A stretch of DNA of 64,000 bases from Thermococcus siculi (lineage in GTDB: Archaea > Methanobacteriota_B > Thermococci > Thermococcales > Thermococcaceae). Both the position numbers and the translations under genes were made by a program. The DNA lies in the NCBI RefSeq assembly GCF_002214505.1, contig NZ_CP015103.1, forward strand, positions 1,736,001 through 1,800,000. The letters are read 5' to 3'. The notes beneath the pieces are model-generated. The model was not told the DNA's origin and did no database searches. It was given only the letters and a program-made list of their open reading frames with translations. How positions within the stretch are numbered: the first letter of the stretch is position 1; every line of letters begins with the position of its first letter. Of the stretch, positions 1 through 8,038 are shown in pieces.

Positions 1-13
1 GGGTATTATGTGG

Positions 14-42
14 ATTTCCGTAGAACGCAGTCGTGCGGTGAT
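14..42 (+). repeat. Degenerate CRISPR-repeat-like element in front of cas1
   Basis: The stretch contains TTTCCGTAGAAC (15-26), which I recall as the 5' half of a common Thermococcus CRISPR repeat (T. kodakarensis type, about 29 nt, ending GTGTGGAAAG). The 3' half here is diverged (GTGCGGTGAT), and its last bases form the GGTGAT ribosome site of cas1. By eye about 20 of 29 positions fit the remembered consensus. It may be the terminal decayed repeat of an array lying upstream of the window, or an orphan repeat in the cas1 leader. The consensus is from memory, not from a search. Confidence 0.45.
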
Positions 43-45
43 GCT

Positions 46-999
46 ATGAAACGGCCCGTGTACATAACCCAGATGGGGGTGCTTGAGAGGAGGGGCAACA
101 CCCTCTTCCTTGAGAACGAGAACGGAAAAAAGGCGATACCCATAAACTCGACCAGCGAAATCCATTGCTTTAAGCCGGTGAGTCTCACCAGCGGGGCCAT
201 GAAGCTCCTGTCGGAGAAAAACGTGCCCGCCCACTTCTACAACAAGTACGGCTATTATAGAGGTTCCTACATGCCGATCGAGGGGCAAATAAGCGGGACC
301 GTCGTTATAAAACAGGCCAAGCACTACCTCGACCCCGAAAAGAGGCTTTACATAGCGGAGCAGTTTCTGGAGGGCATAAAAGCCTCGATGGTGGCCCTTC
401 TCAAATCTCAGAGGGCGGACTACAAAAGCATAGCAGAGATTGAAGTGGAGGGAACCACCCCGGTGGAGCTTATGGGGATTGAGAGCCAGCTCTGGAGGGA
501 GTTCTACGGGATATACGCAACCCTCCTGAAGCACTTTGAGTTCAATGAGAGGAACCGCAGGCCACCGCGGGACGAGGTGAACGCCCTGATAAGCCTCGGA
601 AACTCCGTTCTGTATACCGTAACACTCTCTGAGATTCGTAAGACTTACCTCCACCCTGCCGTCAGCTTCCTGCACGAGCCCCTCGAGAGGCGCTATTCAC
701 TGGCCCTCGATATAGCGGACATCTTCAAGCCCATAACCGTCTTCAGGGTCATCCTCAGGCTCGTGAACAGGCGACAGATAAGGGAGGAACACTTTGAAAG
801 GGACGTTGGAGTGATGCTCAACAGAGAGGGCCTCAAAACGTTCCTAAGCGAGCTAAACGGCGAGCTGGGCAAGAAGATTCTCCATCCAAGGCTCAAGAGA
901 AAGACCTCAGTGCGCTATTTAATCCGGCTCGAGGGATATTCCCTCGTCAGGCACTTCCTCGGGGACAGGGAGTACAGATCCCTGCGGGCGTGGTGGTGA
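46..999 (+). CDS. cas1: CRISPR-associated endonuclease Cas1
   Basis: Cas1 integrase, which with Cas2 inserts new spacers into CRISPR arrays. The product is 317 aa from the ATG at 46. An in-frame GTG at 10 would add 12 residues, but GGTGATG lies two bases before the ATG, so the ATG is preferred. The protein has the usual N-terminal beta domain and a helical catalytic domain. Likely metal ligands are Glu146 (GIESQ), His210 (SFLHEP) and Asp222/Asp225 (LDIADIFKP). Its TGA overlaps the ATG of cas2 by one base (TGATG), so the two are translationally coupled. The window opens just upstream, so interference (Cascade) genes or an array could lie to the left. Confidence 0.97.
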   Translation: MKRPVYITQMGVLERRGNTLFLENENGKKAIPINSTSEIHCFKPVSLTSGAMKLLSEKNVPAHFYNKYGYYRGSYMPIEGQISGTVVIKQAKHYLDPEKRLYIAEQFLEGIKASMVALLKSQRADYKSIAEIEVEGTTPVELMGIESQLWREFYGIYATLLKHFEFNERNRRPPRDEVNALISLGNSVLYTVTLSEIRKTYLHPAVSFLHEPLERRYSLALDIADIFKPITVFRVILRLVNRRQIREEHFERDVGVMLNREGLKTFLSELNGELGKKILHPRLKRKTSVRYLIRLEGYSLVRHFLGDREYRSLRAWW

Positions 1000-1256
1000 T
1001 GTACGTCATCGTGGTTTATGATGTGGACGTTAAGCGCGTTGCGAAGGTGCACCGCTTCCTGAGAACCCACCTCCACTGGCGTCAGAACAGCGTCTTCGAG
1101 GGAGAAGTCAGCAGAGCACAGCTTTACGAAATAAAAAGGACACTCGAGGGCCTCATCGATGGGGAGGACTCCGTACTGATTTACGAGCTTCCGAACGATA
1201 GCTTCAACCTCCACGTCATCGGCGTGGACAAAAGCCCGGTGGGGGATGTAATTTGA
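999..1256 (+). CDS. cas2: CRISPR-associated endoribonuclease/adaptor Cas2
   Basis: Cas2, the central dimer of the Cas1-Cas2 integration complex. The 85-aa product has the ferredoxin-like beta-alpha-beta fold signature: a first strand VIVVYDVDV carrying the conserved Asp, then RFLRTHLHWRQNSVFEG typical of the family. The ATG at 999 overlaps the cas1 stop and has GGTGGTGATG before it; a GTG at 990 is possible but would lie inside cas1 and add only MVV. The stop at 1254-1256 overlaps the TTG start of cas4. Confidence 0.95.
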   Translation: MYVIVVYDVDVKRVAKVHRFLRTHLHWRQNSVFEGEVSRAQLYEIKRTLEGLIDGEDSVLIYELPNDSFNLHVIGVDKSPVGDVI

Positions 1257-1741
1257 GGATAACGGGCGTTATGATTCAATACTACTTCACATGCAAGAGG
1301 GAGCTGTGGTTCTTCTCAAGGGGACTTCAGTTTGACTTTGAGAACGAGGACATGCTGATCGGCAGGGTTATCCATCAAGAGTCCTACGACAGGGAGTGGA
1401 AGGAGGTCATGCTTGGAGATGTCAAGCTCGACGTCGTTGTCAAGCGAGGGGGCGTTGAGGTTGTTGAGGTCAAAAAGAGTTCAAAGCTGGAAAAACCCGC
1501 CAGGTGGCAGCTGAAGTACTACCTCTACCTCCTAAAGAAGGCCGGTACAGATGCGAAGGGCGTAATTGCATACCCTGAAGAGGGCAGGAGAGAGGAGGTG
1601 GTCCTTTCCGATGAGGACATAGTTGTCCTGGAGGAGGCTATTAAGGATATCGAAAGGGTTATATCCCTTGATGTCCCTCCAAAAGCTGAGAAGAAACCGT
1701 ACTGCAAAAAATGCGCCTACAGAGATTTCTGCTGGGTGTGA
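1253..1741 (+). CDS. cas4: CRISPR-associated exonuclease Cas4
   Basis: Cas4, a RecB-family nuclease with an iron-sulfur cluster that trims prespacers and selects the PAM during adaptation. The product is 162 aa, normal for the short archaeal form. Visible elements are Cys14 (YFTCKRE), His41 (GRVIHQE), Asp60, the VEVKK motif at 71-75, QLKYY at 86-90 and a C-terminal cysteine triplet at 151, 154 and 160. The start is TTG, overlapping the cas2 stop, and no better start is available before the conserved N-terminus. Four bases separate it from cas3. Confidence 0.95.
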   Translation: MRITGVMIQYYFTCKRELWFFSRGLQFDFENEDMLIGRVIHQESYDREWKEVMLGDVKLDVVVKRGGVEVVEVKKSSKLEKPARWQLKYYLYLLKKAGTDAKGVIAYPEEGRREEVVLSDEDIVVLEEAIKDIERVISLDVPPKAEKKPYCKKCAYRDFCWV

Positions 1742-1744
1742 GGT

Positions 1745-3847
1745 ATGGAGTGGGGGGAACTGATAGAACTCATGAAGAGAAAGAAAGCGAAGCCGGATAG
1801 GAGCCTCTACGAGCACTCCAATGGTGTGAAAGCAACGGCATCTATGCTTCTTCGGCGGATACCCCACGATAAAAGGCTGGACGACTGCCTGGTTATGCAC
1901 GCTTTTCTCCATGACGTCGGGAAGCTCGACGACAGGTTCCAGGCAAAACTGGACGGCAAACTGAAACGGGCCCCACCCCACGCCTATCTCGGCCTGGAGC
2001 TGGCCAGCCGCTTTCTGGATTGCGAGGAGCCGTACAGGACGATAGCACTGGTTTCGATACTCACACATCACTCGGATCTTTATGTGAGTTTATACCGAAA
2101 CGAGATATCGAAAGGGGAAGCGCTGGTAGTTGACGGAACTACGATCTCCGAACCGGCCCGTTTTGTTAAGAGGCTACGGAACACTGTCACAAAGGGGTTC
2201 CTCGAAGATGAGTACGGGATGGATTCCGTCGAGATAAGGGCCATTTACACCCTATTCAACGGCCTCCTGAGGGTCTCCGACTGGCTGGACAGTGCCAGAC
2301 TTTCCGCGGACTCGTATCACCTCAGAGACGGGAACACCGTTCGGGAGAGTGTGATAACGTATCTATCGCGTAAGGGGTTCTCCCTCAGACCCTACCAGTC
2401 TGCAGTTCTCGGAAGGGGAGGCGGCTACTTCAGGCTCCCGACGGGAGACGGAAAGACGGAAACGAGCCTTCTGGCCACGCCCGAGGGCGCCGCCAAGGTT
2501 ATCTATTCCCTCCCCACGATAACCACCACCGAAGCCATGAGGGGGCGATTTGAGACAGCTTTTGGAACCGATATGGTGTCCTTCGCCCACAGCATGCTCT
2601 TCCTCAGCCTCTACCGCAGGGGAGCGCTCGACGAGAAGCTGCTTCACCGCTACGCCATGAAGCCCATATTCGTATCGACCGTTGACCAAATCCTTCTGGC
2701 TTTCCTGAACTATCCCCGCTTTCCGGTGAGGGAGTTCGCGCTCAGGGGCGCCCACTGGATAATCGACGAGATTCACGCTTATACACCATTCACACTTTCG
2801 CTTATACTCGACGCCATCGAATACGCCAAGAACCACCTTGGAACTCATGTAACGGTCATGTCAGCCACCCTTCCAACTCCCCTCGCCGGAGAACTCGAGA
2901 AGAGGGGACTCAAGCCGCTCCTCCCGTTTGATACCATCGCGGACAGATACCGCTCCAGAAAGAGGGTGGAGGTGAACGTGGAAGGGGAACCCCTGGAGAA
3001 CGCGGTGGGAGACATCAAAAAAGAGAGGGGGAAGGTGCTGGTCGTTGCAAACACTGTAACGAGGGCCAGAAGGCTCTACGAGGAGCTGGAGAAGGAGCTT
3101 GGGAAGGACAAAGTGCACCTCTTCCACTCCCGTTTCATCAACAGGGACAAGGAGAAGAAGATGAAGCTGGTGGAGGGGATAGAAAGCGGAGTGCTGGTTG
3201 CCACTCAGGTGGTCGAGGTTTCCCTGGACATAGACTACGACGTTATGTATACTGAAGTAGCCCCCATCGATGCCCTCATTCAGCGCTTTGGAAGGGTTAA
3301 CAGGAGGGGAAGAAAGAAGGGAAGGGTCCACATCTTCGAGCCGGAGGGGAAGCGGAAGCACCTGCCCTACGACAAAGACGCCTTCAACGCGAGCCTTAAC
3401 CTCCTGGGAGAACTGTCCGGCATTACAAACGAACTCGACCTCCTGAGGATCAACGACCAGTTCTACTTCAGCATCTGGGAAAAATACGAGAGAGGGATTG
3501 ACGAGCATCCCCTGCTCAGGACCCTGAAGACGGTGACGCGCTGGAAGGGAAGCGAAGGGTGGCTGACCACGAGAGACACCTTCGTGAGCCTGCCGGCGGT
3601 TCCAAAACCGTATCTGGACAGGGCGATAGAGTTGGCCTCAGAATGGGAGAACCTGAGTGAGAGGGAGCGCCTGGAGGCGACGGTCTACGTCATAGAACAC
3701 ACCCTAAACGTCCCCATCTGGGTGCTTAACGAGGCCAAAGTCTACAACGAGGACCTCTACAACCGGTTCGGCGTCTTTGGAGTGAATATGGACTACGACT
3801 ACACTGTCGGTCTGAAGGAGGAGAAACCCGGAATGGTGATGTTCTGA
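1745..3847 (+). CDS. cas3: CRISPR-associated helicase/nuclease Cas3 (HD + DExH)
   Basis: Cas3, the effector of type I interference, which unwinds and degrades target DNA recruited by Cascade. The 700-aa product has an N-terminal HD nuclease (His24, HD at 56-57, HH at 108-109), a Walker A motif RLPTGDGKTE near 230, DEIH near 340, MSATLP near 372 and motif VI QRFGRVNRRGR near 512-522. HD and helicase parts are fused, as in types I-B, I-C and I-E. It is the last cas gene of the run. No Cascade subunit follows, so cas5/7/8 must be upstream of the window or elsewhere. The start ATG is preceded by GTGAGGT. Confidence 0.95.
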   Translation: MEWGELIELMKRKKAKPDRSLYEHSNGVKATASMLLRRIPHDKRLDDCLVMHAFLHDVGKLDDRFQAKLDGKLKRAPPHAYLGLELASRFLDCEEPYRTIALVSILTHHSDLYVSLYRNEISKGEALVVDGTTISEPARFVKRLRNTVTKGFLEDEYGMDSVEIRAIYTLFNGLLRVSDWLDSARLSADSYHLRDGNTVRESVITYLSRKGFSLRPYQSAVLGRGGGYFRLPTGDGKTETSLLATPEGAAKVIYSLPTITTTEAMRGRFETAFGTDMVSFAHSMLFLSLYRRGALDEKLLHRYAMKPIFVSTVDQILLAFLNYPRFPVREFALRGAHWIIDEIHAYTPFTLSLILDAIEYAKNHLGTHVTVMSATLPTPLAGELEKRGLKPLLPFDTIADRYRSRKRVEVNVEGEPLENAVGDIKKERGKVLVVANTVTRARRLYEELEKELGKDKVHLFHSRFINRDKEKKMKLVEGIESGVLVATQVVEVSLDIDYDVMYTEVAPIDALIQRFGRVNRRGRKKGRVHIFEPEGKRKHLPYDKDAFNASLNLLGELSGITNELDLLRINDQFYFSIWEKYERGIDEHPLLRTLKTVTRWKGSEGWLTTRDTFVSLPAVPKPYLDRAIELASEWENLSERERLEATVYVIEHTLNVPIWVLNEAKVYNEDLYNRFGVFGVNMDYDYTVGLKEEKPGMVMF

Positions 3848-3936
3848 ATTCCCCTTATTTCTCTTTGTATTTTCAGCACGGCATCAACTCTGGCTTATTA
3901 CTCTGGAAAACCGGAGAGTACAGCAGTAGGAAGAGG

Positions 3937-3944
3937 TTATATAT
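3937..3944 (+). promoter_or_regulatory. TATA box of the 45-aa gene
   Basis: TTATATAT about 68 nt before the ATG at 4012, in the gap after cas3. The same gap holds an imperfect stem (ACTCTGG, AAAA loop, CCGGAGAGT, near 3899-3918) that could end the cas transcript. Confidence 0.45.
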
Positions 3945-4011
3945 CACCCCGCTCATTAGATTTTAATGATGGGAATGCTGAAAGCTCCACGTGTTCGAGA
4001 AGGTGTGAGGT

Positions 4012-4149
4012 ATGGATGAGGACGTCGAGAGAATAAGGGATGAGTGCAATGACGTTATTGACTGCATTATAAGGAAGATAATGGAGACCTTCAACTGCAG
4101 CGAGGAGGAGGCGTGGATACTCCTCTACGGCATACTTGAGGAGGACTGA
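4012..4149 (+). CDS. 45-aa acidic mini-protein, unknown function
   Basis: A short open frame with a good archaeal start: GTGAGGT immediately before the ATG and a TATA box upstream. The product is 45 aa, acidic and predicted helical, beginning MDEDVERIRDECNDVIDCII, with three cysteines and the tail EEEAWILLYGILEED. I do not recognise it. It sits between cas3 and the convergent EEP hydrolase gene, whose stop is one base away. Its amphipathic helical pattern and clean start make it more likely to be real than random, but no family supports it. Confidence 0.55.
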   Translation: MDEDVERIRDECNDVIDCIIRKIMETFNCSEEEAWILLYGILEED

Positions 4150-4150
4150 G

Positions 4151-4897
4151 TCACTTCTTCACTCCAACCTCCGCGTAAACCCCGAAGTGGTCGCTTAAGC
4201 CCGGATCCGTCAGTATTCTCCTTGCCGAGAGCACCTGGAGGCCCTTAACAAAGATGTAGTCTATCCTCATCTTTGGTTCTTTCGCCGGGAACGTGTAACC
4301 GGAATCGTCGTTGAGGGCGCGATAGGCATCTATAAAGCCCCTCTCCCTCAGGAGTTCAAGGGCAGGGGAGTCCTCGGTGTCGTTGAAGTCTCCCGCAAGG
4401 ATTATCGCGGCATTCTTCGAGTTTAACCTCTCCAGTGCCTCAAGGAGCCTCTCCACCTGGAACTTCCTCACCAGGAGGTTCTCGTGGTGATCGAGGTGGA
4501 CGGAGGCAAAAACGATGGGCTTCCCTTCTATCCCCACCTCCACTATCGCGGCCTTCCTCGGAAGAAGCGGTGGAATTAGAATGTCGTTCAAATCCACTGC
4601 CCACCTGTTTATGAACGGGTGCCTTGAGAGAACTGCAACTCCCTCCGGGTATTTCCCGTAGAAGAGGTGTGTCTCGACGAAGTGGTCGTAATACCTCTCC
4701 CCCGTTTTTGCTTCGAGGAGTTCTGCGAGGTTCTCGGCCGTGCTTCTTCCGTTATCCACTATTACCTCCTGGAGGGCGCAGAGATCGGGACGGAAGCGCG
4801 CGAGTTTCCATGCTATCTTATCAAAGCGCGTCTCGTCGTTCTCCCGCTTTCCATGGAGGTTGAATGTGCAGACTGCAATTCTTTCCGTTCCCGCCAT
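4151..4897 (-). CDS. Endonuclease/exonuclease/phosphatase (EEP) family protein
   Basis: Metal-dependent phosphodiesterase of the EEP (DNase I-like) superfamily; the substrate is not evident and could be nucleic acid or a phosphate ester. The 248-aa product has the complete catalytic set: FNLHGK, LQEV, HLDHHEN, GDFNDT, RIDYIFV and LSDHFGV. The frame could begin at 4948, but an ATTTAAGG TATA box lies inside that extension (about 4925-4935), so transcription should start near 4910 and the ATG at 4897 is chosen. It is convergent with the 45-aa gene. Confidence 0.85.
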   Translation of the reverse strand: MAGTERIAVCTFNLHGKRENDETRFDKIAWKLARFRPDLCALQEVIVDNGRSTAENLAELLEAKTGERYYDHFVETHLFYGKYPEGVAVLSRHPFINRWAVDLNDILIPPLLPRKAAIVEVGIEGKPIVFASVHLDHHENLLVRKFQVERLLEALERLNSKNAAIILAGDFNDTEDSPALELLRERGFIDAYRALNDDSGYTFPAKEPKMRIDYIFVKGLQVLSARRILTDPGLSDHFGVYAEVGVKK

Positions 4898-5089
4898 CCA
4901 AAAGCACCAGTCCACACAATTGGCGGGCACCTTAAATCTGTATCGCAAAATCAGGTGGGGGATAACGGGACTATCCGGGAAAACTGAAGGTGTTCGCAGA
5001 CTGCCTCAATGGTGACGTGTCCGGTCCCCAAACTCCAGCCACGGAAAACATTTTTACACAAAAGTCACTCTACAGAAACGGGGATGACT

Positions 5090-5752
5090 ATGGTGGAGAC
5101 TAATAGAACATCCTTGGAGGAATACCTCGAAAATATCAAACCCGGAGAGGACGTTCTTCTGGAATACACCTCCAGAGAGCCGGCTCACGTTCTCTTCCAC
5201 TGCCTGATGAAGTGTCTGAAGGAACGTGGGTATTCCACCGTCATCGTGGACGAACTCGATCAGCTTCACGTATTCAAAGTCCAGCTCAAACTGGCCGGTG
5301 CCGACACCTCGCCAATAGACTCGGCGCGGGTGATAAAGGTAGGAGGCACGCTCCAGACGGGGAACGTTATTGGAAGAGTCGACCTCAGTAAGGAGATTCC
5401 GATTAGAAAGAAGTACTACGAGGAGATCCTGGAGAAAATCGGTGAGGACTATACCGTGAGGATAGTGCTGGGCTTCGACAAGATTCTGGCGATGCATGAG
5501 GAGAGCAGGAAGGAGCTGGAGACCCTGTTCAGCTATATGATACGCCCCCACCTCGGGGACGAGAGGAGAACGACGGTTTACTTCATAAACACCGACCTGG
5601 TGAGCGAGAGAACCCTCATGGAGTTCAGAGAGCACGCCAGCAGGGTGTTCAGGGCCAGGATGCTGGCCGGAGACCTCCTCCTGGAGGTCGTTAAGTCCCC
5701 AATCCCCTCGGAGTACGGGAACGAAATAAAGGTAAGGCTGGAGGACCTCTGA
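5090..5752 (+). CDS. DUF257 family protein (RecA/KaiC-like)
   Basis: A 220-aa cytoplasmic protein of the DUF257 family, which is largely confined to Thermococcales and has no established role. Hydrophobic strands alternate with helices (VLLEYTS near 19-25, TVIVDELD, VRIVLGF, TTVYFINTD), like the core of a RecA/KaiC-type ATPase but without a recognisable P-loop. Start choice: GGGGATGACT precedes the ATG at 5090 and TTTTTAC is about 35 nt upstream; the ATG at 5084 is the alternative. The long extension back to 5009 contains the promoter and is rejected. It is convergent with the AlaX gene. Confidence 0.8.
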   Translation: MVETNRTSLEEYLENIKPGEDVLLEYTSREPAHVLFHCLMKCLKERGYSTVIVDELDQLHVFKVQLKLAGADTSPIDSARVIKVGGTLQTGNVIGRVDLSKEIPIRKKYYEEILEKIGEDYTVRIVLGFDKILAMHEESRKELETLFSYMIRPHLGDERRTTVYFINTDLVSERTLMEFREHASRVFRARMLAGDLLLEVVKSPIPSEYGNEIKVRLEDL

Positions 5753-5757
5753 CCCAC

Positions 5758-6399
5758 TCACTCCTCAAGCCATATCTCTATCCTCTGCTTCCCCTTTCCG
5801 AGGCTGGAGCGCTTTAACTTCCTCAGGTGGCCGATCTCCCTTATGTCCTTAACGTGAGTCCCTCCGCAGGGGATAGGCTCAAAGTCCCTTATCTGGGTGT
5901 AGCGGGTCTCCCCTTCCCACCATATCTTCATCTCGCCGCCCTCATCGACGTAGCGGTTAAACAGCTCGATTATCTGGTTCTTATACTGGTTGACGTTCTC
6001 CGGATAGACTATGTCGTAGCGGCCCTTCTCGACGCTCATGCCGCTGCCGTATAACTGCCATTCTCCCGGAAGAACCTCGTTGAGAACGTGGTCGAGCAGG
6101 TGCATCGCGCTGTGAATCCTCATCAGTTTGTAGCGGTAGTCCCAGTCGATCCTAAGTTCCACCTCGTCACCAACATTGAACCTCTCAGGCTCACTAACGA
6201 CGTGCCAGACTTTCCCGGCATCGTCCTTGTAAACGTCGAGAACCTCAACGCCGCTTATCATCCCCCTGTCGTGGGGCTGGCCGCCACCGGTCGGGTAGAA
6301 TATCGTCTGGTCGAGGAGAAGGGCGTTCTCCCTGATTTCGAGAACCCTGGCCCTGGCCTCCTTCAGATAGGCATCCTCGTAGTAGAGCTTGCGCGTCAT
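5758..6399 (-). CDS. alaX: Alanyl-tRNA editing protein AlaX-M
   Basis: Free-standing editing enzyme that hydrolyses mischarged Ser-tRNA(Ala) (and Gly-tRNA(Ala) in some members). The 213-aa product matches the 216-aa Pyrococcus AlaX-M in size. It has the Gly-rich motif TGGGQPHDRG near 37-46 and the zinc site HSAMH plus CGGTH, with a C-terminal IEIWLEE. The start at 6399 has GAGGTGATTAGG before it, and a CATTTAAATG TATA box lies further upstream, so the frame extending to 6432 is not used. Confidence 0.95.
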   Translation of the reverse strand: MTRKLYYEDAYLKEARARVLEIRENALLLDQTIFYPTGGGQPHDRGMISGVEVLDVYKDDAGKVWHVVSEPERFNVGDEVELRIDWDYRYKLMRIHSAMHLLDHVLNEVLPGEWQLYGSGMSVEKGRYDIVYPENVNQYKNQIIELFNRYVDEGGEMKIWWEGETRYTQIRDFEPIPCGGTHVKDIREIGHLRKLKRSSLGKGKQRIEIWLEE

Positions 6400-6462
6400 C
6401 CTAATCACCTCAGAATAGTTGGCGGGTATCATTTAAATGGATATCGAAAAGAAAGAAAAGCT

Positions 6463-7932
6463 TCAGCGCCTCTTCCAGATCGCCACGGCCCCGATTATTA
6501 GCAGAACGGCGACCACAATGGCGGCCATCTTCTGGGTGTCGGTCAGGCTGCTTCCCTCCTCCGCCGGAATCGTGTACCTTATCGTGGCGTTCTCGTGCTT
6601 CAGGAGGAGGGCCTTGACGTCTTCAGCCGGGGCGCCGTAGCGGAGGTAAACGCTGGAGACGACCTTCACGCTGTTGCCCTCCCTCGTCACCCTCACGGTG
6701 AGCCTGTTGCCGTTGAGTTCGTCGGTTACGTTGTCAGGAAGCTCCAGTATCTCCGAACCCTCCGGGAGGTTCAGGGTGAGGTAGAGGGTGTGGTTGACCT
6801 CGTACTGAAGGTTGCCCTGGAGCTGATCCGCCAGACCCAGCGTCGGGTCAAAACTGTAGACGTATGAATCGTTCTCGTACTTGGTGAAGTTCCTCAGCAT
6901 GTACTCGGCGTCGATGACGAGAGGAGCGTCGGTCTCGTTGAGGCCAAGTATCCTGACCTTCCCGCTGTCCACGAGTGCCCCCTGGAAGCCGAGGGCGAGG
7001 GAATACGTCCTCAGGATGTACTCGGTGACGTTCTCAACGCCGTAGGCTATTATTTCGGCCTTCCTCTGGGCCACCTCCCCCTTCGGCTCAACGTACTCGT
7101 CTTTCATGTGGAGCCTGACGCTTCCGTTGGTGTAGATGTCCAGGGTTACGTACTCGTTCATCACGCTTCTCTCGTAGGTCTCCTCACCCTTGTAGGGCGC
7201 CCTGTAAGTCACGGTCTTGTCAGTGTAGCTTCCAAAGAGCGCCTGATAACCCTCAGGGGGGAGGAACGGCTCGAGGTACATGTAGGACCTGATTACGACC
7301 GTGTCTCCCTCAACCTCGGACGTCACGGAGAACCTGCTGGTGTTGTACTGCTTGACGAAGGGCCGGGGATAGCTTAGGAGCGTGGCATTCTCGGGGAGCT
7401 TTATAATGAACGTGTTGTTCATGTCGATGGCGAAGGGAAGCCCCGTGTCGGGGATGTTCATCGAGCCGTAGCCCCTGGTCGGGTCGACCTCGACCTCCCA
7501 GTGGTCGTCGTAGGAGTAGTACTTGGCGAAGCCCTTGGCTATGGCGTTGAAGACAAGGGTTATGTTGTTGCCCTCTTCGATGCCGTAGGATTTCAGGCTC
7601 TCGTTGACTATCTCAACGCCCTTCTGGGTCAGGCCCTCAACGTACCTCCTGAGCTGCTCTTCCTCGAACTTCTCGATGGCCTCCTCCACGGTCATGTTGC
7701 CGTTCTGGGTCTCGTTGAGAATTTTCTCTATCTGCTTCTCTATCTCGTCCTTCGGTTCCAGCCAGACTGTCTTCAGGGTTATGTTGGCGTCACCGCTGGG
7801 CATGATTACTATCGTGAAGACAAACTCCTGCTTGTAGGTTTTAGGCTGAAAGTCCTCCGCCAGCCCCATTTCGGGGCCGATGAGAGGCATCAGCAGAAGT
7901 GCGGTGAAAAGCACCGCGAGTACTCTCTTCAT
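6463..7932 (-). CDS. Secreted, C-terminally membrane-anchored protein of unknown function
   Basis: A 489-aa protein with an N-terminal signal peptide (about 1-25), an extracellular body with many N-glycosylation sequons and one C-terminal transmembrane helix (about 467-486) ending in WKRR. The body carries an internal duplication: an N-terminal module (LPENATLL ... VVIRSYMYLEP ... TVTYRAP) resembles a C-terminal one (LPEGSEIL ... VKVVSSVYLRY ... TIRYTIP). GGAGGT precedes the ATG, and GTTAAATACC upstream acts as TATA box. No enzyme motif is visible. It probably serves the cell surface. Confidence 0.8.
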   Translation of the reverse strand: MKRVLAVLFTALLLMPLIGPEMGLAEDFQPKTYKQEFVFTIVIMPSGDANITLKTVWLEPKDEIEKQIEKILNETQNGNMTVEEAIEKFEEEQLRRYVEGLTQKGVEIVNESLKSYGIEEGNNITLVFNAIAKGFAKYYSYDDHWEVEVDPTRGYGSMNIPDTGLPFAIDMNNTFIIKLPENATLLSYPRPFVKQYNTSRFSVTSEVEGDTVVIRSYMYLEPFLPPEGYQALFGSYTDKTVTYRAPYKGEETYERSVMNEYVTLDIYTNGSVRLHMKDEYVEPKGEVAQRKAEIIAYGVENVTEYILRTYSLALGFQGALVDSGKVRILGLNETDAPLVIDAEYMLRNFTKYENDSYVYSFDPTLGLADQLQGNLQYEVNHTLYLTLNLPEGSEILELPDNVTDELNGNRLTVRVTREGNSVKVVSSVYLRYGAPAEDVKALLLKHENATIRYTIPAEEGSSLTDTQKMAAIVVAVLLIIGAVAIWKRR

Positions 7933-8038
7933 CAGGCACTACCTCCATTCCTGTGTGCTGGTAATTAGCGCCACCATGAGGTATTTAACTTTATCCCAAG
8001 AGGATTGGGAGAAAAGCGGATGAAATGAAAGTGGGGGG

